NCBI GenBank assembly: GCA_027382625.1
Contig: JAJKFJ010021078.1
Location: forward strand, 1-64,000
Reading direction: 5' to 3'
Length of the DNA: 64,000 bases
DNA from: Tetmemena sp. SeJ-2015
Lineage: Eukaryota > Ciliophora > Spirotrichea > Sporadotrichida > Oxytrichidae
The notes below the pieces were generated by a model that saw only the letters and a list, made by a program, of their open reading frames with translations, searched no databases and had not been told where the DNA came from. Below, piece by piece: positions 21,093 to 33,614 of this stretch (its first letter is position 1; every line of letters starts with the position of its first letter). The translations under genes and the position numbers were made by a program.

Positions 21093-23504
21093 ATGATGAG
21101 ACTTGACTTCAACAGAAAGCGGGAGAACTTCATGGTCTCCCTCAGAAAGAAGACTAAGGACAGGAAACTCGAACTCATCAGACGCAAGAAGGCCTCAAAG
21201 TCCAAGTACCCTGAAGAGGATTTATTTTTATTATGGAATGCAACTTGAGAGTACACCCAGCTCTAAATATAAACACTCGTTCATAAACTTATCATAGCCA
21301 TATAGTTTTTTATTTCTTAATCACTTTATTGATCATTTTAAACAATTCCATGCCACAAAAAGTCTTAATTATTGTTAAGATAATATTTCCTTAAGTATAA
21401 TAACTTATAGGATTGAACCAAATTAATTAAAATTCCATGAATTAAATAAAGCTCTTCAAGCTTACAGAGATCCGGTAAGAGATAGACTTTTTTGATCGAT
21501 CTTTGTGAGCTTATGTTATGATTTTAGGTGGATAGGTTCTAAGCTGGATTGAGACTTCTAACTTAGAACTACGAGAATATGCCTGAGCAATCTGTACTTG
21601 ATATAATTTTAGATCTGAAGCGCATCTCCATCAGAGATGAGTTAGATGTCAACTCAAGTGAAATCATTTTCGCAATTTAGTAATCACTTGTTACTGAGAC
21701 TTGTGATGAAGCCATTTTATTATTTTAAAGCCAAAGTCATCATACATATCCTCTTAAACAGCTCCAATCCAAAGATCATCAATGATATGGTTTGGATCTG
21801 CACCAACATCTTTAAAAGCATTATTTATTTTATAATCTTCGAGGTAAAAAATGTTTTCTTAAATGCTTTAGACCCCAAAGAAGAATGTAGCGCAGGCTTT
21901 GGATGCTCGCTGTGGGTTCCTGAGGAGTCTAAACCAAGCCTTAACCAACGCCAATAATGATGTGTTGACATGTTCCAAAAAACTTAAAAATCAAGAATAC
22001 TCAGACCCAATTCAATTTGAGGAGCTAGAGAAGCAAAGATTAACCAAAATATTATTTCTATAAAGATCATGGTTTAACAAAATTGCATACAACTTGATTT
22101 GGGCAATCGCAAACTTCATCTAAAATGACGAGGTTCTAATCAGCAGAGCAGTTTAGAATGTTTATTGGAATTTTTAAATTATATTTTAAACTAACGGCAA
22201 GGAAAAATAATTTAAATTCTTGTAATTTCATAAATAATTTTGATATTGAATTTATAATTTTCTACTTAAGAGAGTTTAGGAGTTTAACATCTTTGACTAA
22301 TGCGGTATATACGTACATAATGCGAATAAATGAATAGTAATATTTGTTTGAATTCCTTGGAAGCCCCTTTAAATAAAATATAAATGTCTTTCTTGAGGAG
22401 TTTCGGTTTTCTAGTTGATACTTTGTACAGCAGATACTAGCCAAGCTGGAAGCCTCATCTGATCGAGTTGCTGGATGAGCTCTATACTTATAATGATAGC
22501 ATATTCAATCCTGTCTTCATGGGTAGAAAGTATGATGGCAGCTTCTTTATAATCAAGTTGTTGGTAGAGATTACTCTAAATGGCTATATTTTTTTTATTT
22601 GACGCTGAAATGTGTATGATAGTCGCAGATAGATTTGACTTCGGAGACAAAGTAGCTGATTTCCTCTTGTACGTAGAGCCTGACCCAAGCAATGATTTAA
22701 GTGCAATTTGATTTTTATTCTTCTTCTAATGAGGATATCATCTTATTATGTGCGCAACTCATCGGAAATGTCACTCTCTTGCCTTAAGATTATGCTGCTT
22801 ACAAATTAATAAAACAAATTTATAAGAAGTTTATCTTTTAAAGTCATTCTGAAGTATGTAATGAATTTTATCTTGATTTTATTATATATAGATATTGACT
22901 TTGATTTAAAACTGCTAAGTTTTCGACCTGTTAAATGTTAAGAGCTATAAGGTCTTGTTGGAGCAAGACTCTCTTTGTCGCTGAAAGCAAATAAAGTTAC
23001 CAACAATAAATTAACCCAATAAATTATATAAGTTACTATAAAATAAATTCATATTTAGTTAGCTTAAGAATTGAAACCATTAATTGATTTGCAGATGCTA
23101 ATAAAATATTATTTTAAAGTTAATTAGATAAAATCTACTTCTATAGATGAGAATTCAATATTCAATTTGCTTTCCAGATCAAAATATAGGATTTAAATGT
23201 CTATACTTCTCAATAAATTTTCAGCATAGATTAATCTTTCTATAGAAAAATGAAAAACATCCTCAACTTGATGATTTCAAACTATAAGAAGATTGAAGTT
23301 TTTCTATTACTTTAATTGTTTAAAAAATAAATGATTTAAGCAGTAGGTGCAACAAATACTTATAGTGTGATTCTCACTGCTCTCTTAAAGGAGGAATAGA
23401 TCAATGATTATCAGGATAGTTCACAAGTAATAAAGCTAGATTAATACTCCAAGTAATGGGATGTAATCAATAGATTTATGAATCTGCTTTATGAAGCCAT
23501 CTGA
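21093..23504 (+). CDS. Importin-alpha-like ARM protein
   Basis: Plus-strand gene starting MMRLDFNRKRENFMVSLRKK, a basic importin-beta-binding (IBB)-type N-terminus continuing KDRKLELIRRKK. Downstream blocks have armadillo-like helices: QNYENMPEQSVLDIILDLKR, IIHILLNSSNPKIINDMVWI, YNLIWAIANFIQNDEVLISR and ILLCAQLIGNVTLLPQDYAA. It ends at TGA 23502 after FMNLLYEAI. Importin alpha bridges nuclear-localisation signals and importin beta; importin beta lies 26 kb downstream. A GTAAGAG...TTTTAG intron fits near 21474-21527. The gene is heavily interrupted by AT-rich inserts (for example 21225-21440), and segment order is not fully verified. The ARM repeats are divergent, so a distant adaptor is possible. 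Confidence 0.55.
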
Positions 23505-23977
23505 ATATTTTAATCAATTTGAAGTAATTTTTGAATCAATAAATTTTAGAGTTACAATTTTTATAATTATAGTTTGAAGAATAAATAATAAATCTGTTAT
23601 TGCAGCACTTAATTAAATAATTAATTATTTGAGTAAAAATTATGTTAAAAAATTAAGATGAAAGTAACATCAAAATCTCCTTCCAAAATATTATAAATTT
23701 TCAATTATCATTTTTAATTTAGAACGATAAAATGCAAATATTTCATTCATTATTTATTTTAAGGGGTTTGTAAACTGCTATCTCTACTTATTTGGACAAA
23801 GAGTTTTCTTACATTGTATCAAACATTTGTATTACCTCTAAATCTAAATTACTTTAAATATTTTAAAATACAATTATTCTTTTGTTGCTTTACCTTGTAA
23901 ATTAATTAAAAATAATCCTCTTCTATAAAATATGTTGATATAATTGCTGATTAAATTACTTGTCTTTTTAAATAGAG
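23505..23977. other. AT-rich intergenic region
   Basis: About 470 bp of AT-rich sequence between two co-directional genes. No conserved frame or repeat was noticed. Confidence 0.5.
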
Positions 23978-26900
23978 ATGGTTTTATAATTGAAATCTGC
24001 TGTGGCTAATGAACTTTTGGGGTTAAAGGAGGATAAGAGTGAGCAATAAAAAAATAAAGAGCCAAGTTTCATAGATCATCTGAAGAGAATGATTTTCACC
24101 AAGCAGCTGCTTATTATAAAGGATAGCGTTAAGACCTTATTTCAGATTGTATCTACTTTTGGATATTTTTCTATCTACTCAAGCTTTCTGATGAACCAAT
24201 GCTAACTGGGTGATGCTCTGTTAGAAGTTCTTGAAGCTGTTATAATTTTAATTGCGAAAAAAATGATAAACTGTGTGCTTCAACAGAGATATCTATATCC
24301 CTTACACTAATATGATCCATTCAGTCCTGAGAATGTTCCTCACACTTTTCACAAGTGAAAAGTTTTAAGGAAGCAAGCAGTGGTACGATTCTTTCGAGTG
24401 CCAAAAAGGTCTCATCTATGCTGAGGAATTCCAAACTCATCCTTCTGACAACGTCTACTTAAATTTATAATTACAAAGAGGCAACTAGCATCTTTGAGCT
24501 ATATGGAGATGGGGAGCTTGTTGATTCCACAGATTTCAGTAATGAGAACTAAAACCCTTAAAACTACCAAAATGGAGGCTGGCAGCCTAATGGTAACAAT
24601 GGGAATGGCTATTTTATTTTATCAGTTCAACATTTGATAGAGGATTAGGAGAAATATAAATTCATTAAAGTGCTTATAAGATGACTGCTGCTGTATATTT
24701 AATTTATTTGCGACTATTTTAACTGCATTTCCTAAATTAATCTTTTGACTCTCCAATTATTCATTTATTCTTATTTCAGCTTATTACGATAAAAGGGATT
24801 GGAATTTCCAAAATAACTCATAAGATAGGAAACAATAGAGTTAAGAGATGAATTCAACTGCCAAAAATAGCCTGAATTTCAAAATTTATAAGGTGGATGA
24901 CCTGCAAACTCCAGAGAAGGATTTCCACATTTCTAATCCAAGGAGTATGACTCATTCATATGAAAGAAACCAAGTTGAATCTCAATTCTTGTATTATGAA
25001 ATATTTTTAGGATTTTAAATTCGACTAGAGTAGAAATACTGAGAGATAGATAATTCAAACTGATGACTAAAACGACTTGACTCTAGACTAGTTGAACCAC
25101 TTACTTTAACTTTAGTAAAGCACTGGGAAGAGGATACTTTTTGAAATTAAGGATGATAACAATTACCACCAGAACTTTGCTTCAGCTTCTTTTCCAAATC
25201 TTCCTTCATCTAAACCTTTATAAGGTTATTTGCAACTTTGCCTTTTAGTGTTAAATTTGCAAAGAACAGCAGAAGAAGAAAGTTTGAATTAATTGTGAAT
25301 AAATTGAATTTAAGTAGATTTACAGGAGATGTCAAATCAGCTGGAAGAGTTGAATGACTATATAAAACTACTAGAACATAAAATTGACTACTCCTAGAAG
25401 TCTCACTAACCACCAGAAATTCTTGAATAAAAAGTTTCAGAGAAGAGAAATAAATAAGGGGAAAATGTAAAGTCAAAATTAAATTCTAAAAAGAATCAAA
25501 ATTAGTTGTCAACAGTATCGTCATCAAGAAGCATTCAATAAATTGGTTTTAAAATCAACATTTAAAGATTTATAACAATATATATATTTTAAGCATTTGA
25601 TTGTAAAGCCTTCAAGTCTTAATAGAAGCAGCTCTAGTGCTTTAATATAGAAACAGAGAGGGATCAAGAATCCGAAGGAGAAGAAAACTCCAGTAAAATC
25701 AAAGTCCAGATCAAACTCTGCTCTCCATTCTGTCTCAAAGTCTCATATACACTCAATACAAAAGCTTTAAGCTTCTCCAAAGTTAAGAGATTCTTATATA
25801 CTTTGTCTATATTTGATTATAATTTAAAGATCAAGTCTTATTAGAAAAATAACTTTCAAAAGTAGCACTTAAAGCTCTTGATTCTCCCGGGACATCTAGA
25901 TCCAATTAAGTTTAGCAACTTTATCAGCACTCTAAGAATATATCCTGGGGAGAGCCTCAAACAATAACTGATGAGGATTTAGAAAGTAAGAAGCGAAGGA
26001 GTTTCGGGGCCAGTTCATCTAAAAGCAGAGAGCTTAAGAGTAATCTGAAAAAGTTTGCTGATTATCGCACTACTCTTGGCCCAGAGTCTTTTGAAGGGAA
26101 AGCTAATCCGGATCTCGTGGCTCATCTAGAATCTAAAAACATTCACAGTAGGGGTTTGAGCTAGCAAGTGGAGCTTTAATCCTCTCATTAGAGTTAGGCA
26201 AACCAGAAGAACCTAATCATAGAAAAGATCAGTAAACACAGCAAGTGAGTACTAAAAGTTCAAGACTGACAATTAAAACAGGGTAAAGAAAATTTAAAAG
26301 TCTCTCAAAGCAATAATCTGAAAAAGAGTAAAGATAGTAAAAAGAACGCTAAGATGATTTAGATTTCAGACATAAATGACAGTAGATATGTTCCCGAAAA
26401 GGCCTTTAATAACAAATCAGTACTTTCTTATTAACTAATTTAGCCTCATTGCTCTGTTCTGACCAAACCAAGCGAATAAGAAGCAGAATATCTTTCTAAA
26501 ATCATTGACAACTTAAATTTATGAATTTATTGAGTACCCAAAGGCTTTCTCAGATAAGCTAAATTAGCATTAAGTTACTTCTTAAAAGATTCATCTTAAA
26601 TTAAACTCATCTTTTTAAATGATAAAGTTTAACTGAACTAGGTAGGTTATAATATAGAAAATTTGAAAAGTTCTAAAAGGGTGAGCGATTAAGGCTTAGC
26701 AGTTTTTCAAACAATTGCTTAAGTAGTGAGATAACAGCATCAAACTTTGACGTTGTGGGGGATAAAAGATTCTCTGAGATAGAGGGTGCTAGAATTCGCG
26801 AAGAGTGGAATCTGTTGCTAGATTAGAGTTACTAAGTGACTATTACCAGACGAAAGCACCTCTTAGTAAGGATCCACTTATTAGCGCGATTGATAGACAA

Positions 26901-27671
26901 AAGCAAAATCTTCAGAGACAAACTGCTATTTCAACTTAATCGAACCAGATAGAATTAATTAATTTAATAAATTTTAAAGATCAAAATACCTAGCAAGTTA
27001 AATCAACACATAATGATGAGTCAAGGCTTGAAGAATAGGTTCTCTAAGTTATATTTATATTCTCCCTCTCAAACAATAGTAGCTTCTTATTTTTCTGAAT
27101 GAAAAGATAAAAGAGTCTGAATCTCTCAAGCAGAAAGTCAGTAAGATGAAGAAGAAAGCAAGAGCCCTCAAAAATAGTTTTGTTTAAATGAAGTATCAGA
27201 GAAGGACAAAGAAATCTAGAATTTCAAGTTAGTAGTTAAAGAGTTAAAGCTATTGAAGAAGTAAATTTAGTCACAAGAAGAGAGTAAATCCATGCAATTA
27301 TTTCATTTCTTTTTGCAATCACACTAAATATAAAAGTTGGAAAGCTAAGTTCAAGCTTTGACAAAAGAAAATAATAAACTAAAGAGGAAAGTTAGTCAAC
27401 ATCAAGCAAAAAGAAAACATGCCTATTAAGGTCACTATTTCAGAAAAGCCAAGCCAAACAAATATAGAGAAGCCCATTCAAAGATATCTTTAACTTATTT
27501 TAAGGACTGAAGTATTCAGCAAGCTCGGAAAGCAAGTAGCAGCGAGGGCTTCAATAGATTATGGAGTAGAAATATAAATCCTTTGATTGCCAAGATAGAG
27601 AATCAGAGTTTAAAAACTTCAAAGTCTAAAGCAAGCACTAGATACAAAAATACCGAATAGATTTGAACTGA
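23978..27671 (+). CDS. Large unidentified Ser/Lys-rich protein
   Basis: Plus-strand gene from ATG 23978 to TGA 27669, about 950 codons once inserts are removed. The N-terminal part has hydrophobic helices (IIKDSVKTLFQIVSTFGYFS, LLEVLEAVIILIAKKMI). Then come QWYDSFECQKGLIYAEEFQT and an Asn/Gly-rich patch (GGWQPNGNNGNGYY). The rest is a long Ser/Lys-rich region (KTPVKSKSRSNSALHSVSKS) with coiled coil (ALTKENNKLKRKVSQHQ) near the C-terminus. A 172-bp eliminated insert at 24610-24785 joins what otherwise looks like two genes. Several single-base shifts remain. No enzyme motif; perhaps a structural or microtubule-associated protein, as inference. Confidence 0.5.
24610..24785 (+). other. IES, 172 bp, pointer TATT
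   Basis: Repeats TATT at 24610-24613 and 24782-24785. Removal joins NGNNGNG to YYDKRDWNFQNNSQ in frame, avoiding the TGA at 24682. Confidence 0.55.
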
Positions 27672-27720
27672 TTTATCTGCTAATTTCATATTCTGCATCT
27701 TTAATCTTCCTAAATTTGTA

Positions 27721-27732
27721 TCTTTAATAAAT
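27721..27732 (+). other. Pointer for inverted LRR junction
   Basis: TCTTTAATAAAT here recurs in inverse orientation at 30291-30302. Joining at it rebuilds a GT...AG intron of 31 bp (GTAAGC...TTTAAAG) between TRIP and NLKTNNIPSKN in the correct frame. Confidence 0.75.
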
Positions 27733-30115
27733 TTAAAGATAATCTCAAGACGAATAATATCCCATCCAAGAATCATTTGCAACTTAAAGTTTCTTCTAAC
27801 TGCTGGATTTGTGAAGGATGGTCTTAGGTTGAATTTAGATTGCCTTGCAAAGATCCATCTCAGCCTCCCCCTTACCTTCATCTCTCTTTTGAGAATTTCA
27901 AGCCTCACAAAATGGAACTTGATCCCACAAAGTCCCTTGGTAGTGAGGAGTATTTGAGTGTGCGAATGGTTCCTCCTGGCTCTCTAGGATATTTCTACTC
28001 AAGCTCAGATCAAAAGACAGTATTTACAGACCTCAAAGCTCCCACAATACTTAATTAAGTGCCGATAACAGTTTAACGTAAACCTTTGCCAAACTAAGAA
28101 ACATAGAGCTAAGATTAAAACACTACCTAAGTCCTATAAGAGCAACTGACGTTAAATGTTCCAAAAATTAACTACATAGAAAACATTCAATAGCTGGAAA
28201 AGATTCTCTCTTAAGAGGATCTCTTAAATATAGTCAAAATTGTTAATTATAATTAAAGATCATAAGTTAACTAATGACTTTATATTAAGGCTATTCCAAG
28301 GCCGGAATCTGAAATTATTGAGTAGTTGGTCAGGCCTAAGTCCCCTTGGGCTCTCTCAAAGTCAATCTTTGCAAGCTATAAAATAGACACTGATGAGTAT
28401 CTTAGCTAACTGCTTTGACTTTGATTGGAATTGCAGTAAGATAGATAGATTGCTAAGGCAAGGAAAAGATAAGCAGAAGGTCTATAATTTCCTAAAGCAG
28501 AACTATAGATCCATGTAAGATCAATTTGAAAATTAAATTTCAATAGTCGAGAGATTTATAAGTACAACTCAGCTATTGGTCCCAGTGGCAATATATTTCT
28601 ATTGGAACTATTTTGTTATATAAAGCAAGCTAATCATAATTGAATTAAGAAAATTATAGCAATAACGTCTTGAGTGACATAATCTATAATTGCACAGGAC
28701 TTCTAGATCCCAAGAACGTAAAACTTTCAGATGTTGATCTCGAATTCATTTCAACTAAAGCTGGAAACAGTTTTAGAGTGAGAATGAATCCAGATCGTCA
28801 ACTCATAAGATTTTAATTCTTGGAAATATTTGTGAGACTGGGAATTGCTAAATATTTTAAAAGTAAGCGTATCCTTTATTCTAACATCTTTTAGCATAAA
28901 TATGTGAAACAGTAGAGGATGCAATTATAAAGTTATTTGAAGAGCATCTACTGCCTTATTTTAGGCGATTTAACTCCAGTGATTTTAGATGGAACAAATA
29001 CTTGTAATTTATCTGATTATCTGTTAATACTGGAATGAAAACTGCGACATCGTTCTAAAGAAGAACTTGAAAACTTTGAAGGATATTTATGCTAAATACT
29101 CTGGCAAGGAGACTCAGCCAGGCGAGCAAAAGTTTATGGCCATGAGTGAATTCATAGATCTGGTTACAAGGTCTGGGGTTATAGATGATAACTTTGGCGC
29201 GAGAGAGATAGGCGTTATTTACAACTTGAGCATGATGACTTAGATTGATGAAATCAACAAGGAGAGACACATTCAAATGCAATTTGTGGAATTCATAGAA
29301 GCACTTTCAAGAGTTGCAGACAGAGTAATGGTGAAGAGTGTTAGTGAGAGTAAGATAGGAGCCAATCTTGAGAAAGAAATTTCCATGCATAATAGAAAGC
29401 AGAGCGTTTAAGACTTTGAGAAAAGTGGGTAATTATATACAGAAGCTTATTAAAATTCTCCCAATATATTTATAAATTATCATTAAAATAAAGATGAAAC
29501 AAATACCCCTGTTAAAGTGTAATAGCAGTAGAAGAGCTGAAGCAAAGCTTTTAATTTGGTGCTGGAGATAACACCAATAGAAAAGGTGCGGGAGGAGCGA
29601 CAGGTAGAGGAGACTTAGAGAGATCAGGAACTTTAAATAAATCAGCTTTACTGGCTCTTGACTATCCATTAGAATGCCAAATTTAAGATTACATTAATCG
29701 CATAGCTTTGAACTGCATGGGACAAGAATATGGTTACACCTATAAGAGAAGGCTTGATAGATTAGAGAACTTATAGAAGCAAAAGACTAAAATGGAAGTA
29801 GCCAGCAACTAGTTTAGTTCTAATCAAAAGAGCAATGCTGAAGAGTTAGATGAGAATTTGCTATCATCCAAAAATACTCAGAAACTTTAAAAAAGAGAGA
29901 CTAGGCTTTCTAAGATATTGGGCTAACTAAGTTTTCCTAAAATTGCAGAATTCGGAAGGAATGGAGCCTTTAACTTTAATGAAAATATTAATGAGTCTAA
30001 AGATGGTGGAAGAAGCAGCCTATTCACTTCAAATGTTACCACACCTGTATAATCTCGATTAGGGAATAACTAATCAAGGATGAATTACCGTTTAGCAGGA
30101 TAATCAATCTTATGA
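27721..30115 (+). CDS. LRR/EF-hand protein, inverted 3' half
   Basis: Plus-strand 3' half of the scrambled gene whose 5' half is 30291-33502 on the minus strand. It has no start codon of its own. It opens at the 12-bp pointer TCTTTAATAAAT (27721-27732) with an intron acceptor TTTAAAG, then encodes SSNCWICEGWSQVEF, a Cys/Trp motif I associate with ciliate LRR proteins. Next come RMVPPGSLGYFYSSSD, IDTDEYLSQLL, FDFDWNCSKIDRLLRQGKDK and EF-hand-like helices (IYAKYSGKETQPGEQKFMAM, EFIDLVTRSGVIDDNFGARE). The C-terminus is basic and Asn/Ser-rich; TGA at 30113. Inserts near 28270 and 28880 (GTAAGCG...) look like introns or IESs. Exact function unknown. Confidence 0.6.
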
Positions 30116-30131
30116 ACTTAAATCAAACTTT

Positions 30132-30159
30132 GAAGTAAAGTAAAGTAAAGTAAAGTAAA
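30132..30159. repeat. AAAGT tandem repeat
   Basis: Five consecutive AAAGT-type pentamers just after the 3' stop of the LRR/EF-hand segment. It is AT-rich and non-coding, typical of a small microsatellite. Confidence 0.8.
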
Positions 30160-30290
30160 ATTTTAGGAATATAATTAATAATCAATTTCTTAAAACAGCA
30201 CTTATCGTACTGAATTAGAAAATCAGTTATTATCCTATGTAAAAATCAAACTTTGAATTTTATAATTTTATATTCTTTGCTAACTTACTC

Positions 30291-30302
30291 ATTTATTAAA
30301 GA
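30291..30302 (-). other. Pointer, partner of 27721-27732
   Basis: ATTTATTAAAGA on the plus strand, the exact reverse complement of the pointer at 27721. Flanking bases differ on both sides, so the match is exactly 12 bp, as expected of a pointer. Confidence 0.75.
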
Positions 30303-33300
30303 AGCGAATGCTTACGAGGTATTCTTGTGAAGATGTGACTCACTACATGGTCTTAAGTTTTCTCAGGATCAATGAATCCAAGTTCATCTACTCTAGCTTC
30401 GTTTCCCATCATATGGATTCCCATTATAGAATGATTCAGCTTTAATCCTTCACCTATACTATTTTTAGAAAATTTATAAAAGCATACCCATAGCCTAAAT
30501 GTCTCCTTCTTTAAAGCTATAATTTATCCTTCTATAATAAATCTTATAAAAATTATATTGAAAGACAGGTCCACATGAACTAACTTCTTATTTTGTGCAA
30601 ACGCTTTTTTGAATTTATTAGCCACGTGAGTGAACTTTTCAAATTAAGGCTGAACTACTTTGGGTATATCTGATTGCTTTAGTCTACTATTTTTCTTTGA
30701 CTACTTATCATTCTACTATTGTTATCTTGTAACCTTAATTGGTTTGAGAGGCCCTGAGCCAAACGAATTAAATGATGCATCAAATATTTGAAGACTTTCA
30801 TTGATCCTCAAAGCTCTTGCAAGTGATATAGCGCCCTTGAATCTAATTTGATTCCAATGGATCAAAAGACTCACTATATATACTCCTTCGAATGTCAAAA
30901 TTTCACTCAAGTAGAGTCCTCCAACATCAGTTATATTATTCTTACTCAGATTCAATGCTCGAACATGAACACTTTACAAAACACCTAAACATATTTCCTT
31001 GCAGCCCTCATCACCCATTTCATTTCCTTCGAAGCTCAGGTTCTAAATGCATCTCTTTTAATCAGCTAAGAGATCTTAGTTTATTTTCTAGTAGGATGCA
31101 GTTGTTAACTAGAGATTATAAGAAATGTCCAGCCTTTGCAATTTAACAGGCAACGACTGAATTATTGAATTTAAAGTCTAGTCATTTAGACTGTTTCTGC
31201 TCAAAGTGAGATGGATAAGTTTCTAGTTGAATTTTAGATTTTCTGAAAAAGCTTTAGCAAAGTGGGAATTGATGTGAAAGGAGTCAAGCTTGTAACTGTA
31301 ATCATCCTTCGCCATGTTAGACTTTTTAAAAGCTAATAAGTGTGGCATCTAGTTGCTCTTTGATACTTCTTTTAGATACTCTACTAGAGGATCCTTTTTA
31401 AGTTGAGATTCATGTTCAGCTGGCACTATTTTCTCGATTTCCTGAATCTTTAGAATCTTCTTATAGTTATCATAAAATTTTTCGATAGACTTCTCATTTT
31501 TAACAACTGCATGGTTTGTCCACTTCTCAAGCTCTCGTTTTGTGTGAGTGAAATTTTCCTATGTATATCCATTCAGATCGGTTTCACTGTTGGTTTGATA
31601 AAGATACTACTCAAATTCAACTGTCTTGGTATTATCAAACAGCTGATTCGAAGTTGAGCCTGTTCCTGGCATCAAATTATATCTCTCTATCTTTTCATTA
31701 ACAGTTTAAAGTCTATTTGAAATTTAAGCCTAGTTTGCAATAATCGAACCTATCAGGCTTCTTCTATCTCTTTCAGTTTTTAGAATATTGTGGTCGGATA
31801 TTATACTCTCCTTATTTAGATTAATAATCTGTTAACGAAGGCCCTCTTGAGATTTAGTTAAAGAGTCCCCTATCAAAGCTTTATTCTTCTATTTCTTGAC
31901 TAGTTCTTTGATATCTGTTCTCAGCGATGCCCTTGAAATTTTCTCTCTGCTGTTCCTAAAAGGAGTTTGATAATTAGATTTTTTCATATAGCTTAGATCT
32001 GTGCCGATAGATTCTTCCTCTTCTTCATTTATTCTCTTTACAAACTTATTTCTAATCTTCTCTTCTTTTAGTTGATAGTATTGATTTGGAGAATTATTTT
32101 TTTAATTGATAAAAATATCTATTTAAGTTTTATAAGTAAGAAACTTTTATAATTATGCAATACTAAGGATTAATTTCACTTATTTACTTAGCTGAATCAT
32201 CTCTCACTCCCACTTGACTATTTATGTAGTTTTGCAAATCATTGGCGCTCGGATTATGGACTTTACACTTGCACTGACTGGGATTATTGGGCATGCAGAA
32301 CTTATCTTACTGGTGTCTTAGTTTTCTAATGAGAGCTTACTTATTTCTTAACTAGAGATCACTCTAGTTATTTGCCTCTCTATTAACATCAGGACTTATA
32401 CTCAGTTAATTAGGCTCTGCTCTTTTGAAACTTCCTCCCTCATGATGAGCTCTGAGAATATCTATAGTGTTTTCTCTATTCTAAACTATGACACTTCTAT
32501 CTTGAATAGAGGTATTATTTTCCTTAATCTTTGGCAATCTCAAAGGCGTTAGATCATTTCTGCTGATAACGAGTGGGCTTTTATTGCTAATTATTCTGAA
32601 TTTTGACTTAGGAAATGAGTTTGGTAATGAAGGCGGTATATCAATAGTTCTTGCTTAGAATCTAGCAATTGAACCATTTTAATTCCGGTTCATAGGTGGA
32701 ATAGAAGAGGGATGTTCATCGGACTATCTTTCAATGCTCTGAGACTTATTTATGCTGTTGACGTTGTTTGCTATATGCATTATATTCTTTTAGAAGTCAG
32801 ACAAGATATTACCATCGTTGAAGCTTATCTGCTGTTATTGAGGTGGTTTTATTTGAGATTTGGATATCATATTTGAGTAAGGATTCGCCTTGAGAGCTGA
32901 TCTGTTCTATTTCACCAAAAGGGCAGGCTCAGCCATCGAATTGTTCAAAAATGAAACGTCTGACTATTAGTCCATCATTGAAATTATAGTTATTCCCTTA
33001 GCTTTTGAAGAGCTCTTCTTTGATAAAATATTCACAAATTAAATAAGTATGATGTGTTGCTCTAGTTATAGGGATTTAAAGGGTTTTAGCGAAAACTTGA
33101 GATTGCATATCCATCTTGAGGTCCCTTTTCTTAAAGGCTTTCATTACTCTAATCTCTTTTGAGAGATGTGATAACTGGCCTTGAAGGATATTAAGAGCCT
33201 ACTTAGGATTAACTAATGTGTGGACTCACTGCGAGTGCAGAAAGATCTCTCTTCTTAAAATGAGCCAACGAGGAAATGCTTTGAATCTATTATGGTCTGG

Positions 33301-33502
33301 GTTGATTTATAGTCTATTAACTATTCTAAGATAGCAGGTTCTTGAATGAAGGCTAGGCAACTGACTAAGCAACAGGGATTTGCCTCTTATCTTTAGTTTG
33401 TCTATCTATTTTGAATGGGACGTCTGTGAAGCTCTTCTCTTGAGAATACTGAGGTCGGTTTCTTGTAAAGGGAAGCTACTGAAAGGATCTATTTTGCTGC
33501 AT
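30291..33502 (-). CDS. LRR protein, 5' half of scrambled gene
   Basis: Minus-strand 5' half, start taken at ATG 33502 (MQQNRSFQQLPFTRNRPQYS). About 250 residues are disordered and Gln/Ser/Pro-rich. A charged helical part follows (RDIKELVKKQKNK-like blocks, SHNILKTERDRRSL-like blocks), then leucine-rich repeats: NQKLIHLTLSRNSLNDQTLN, LQRLDISYNL, VRALNLSKNNITDVGGLYLS and LVHVDLSFN. The segment from about 32080 to 30520 is a single open frame of >500 codons. AT-rich inserts near 30450-30525 separate the last pieces ending EGLKLNHSIMGIHMMGNEAR and HIFTRIP, where a GTAAGC intron donor occurs at the 12-bp pointer 30291-30302. The gene continues at 27721 on the plus strand. An insert at about 32085-32180 and one near 33020-33045 join the N-terminal pieces. 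Confidence 0.65.
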
Positions 33503-33614
33503 ATTTCAGGATATTATTTATATTTACTTATAAACTCCACCCATTTGATGAAATTCTCTTCTTGAAATTATTGAGATAAGTCTATAAAATAAGATAAACA
33601 TTAAAATAAGAGAG

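Noticed and set aside
24855..24857. ATG at MNSTAKNSLNF as a separate gene start
   Set aside because: The frame continues upstream through YYDKRDWNFQNNS and connects to the preceding segment across a pointer-flanked insert.
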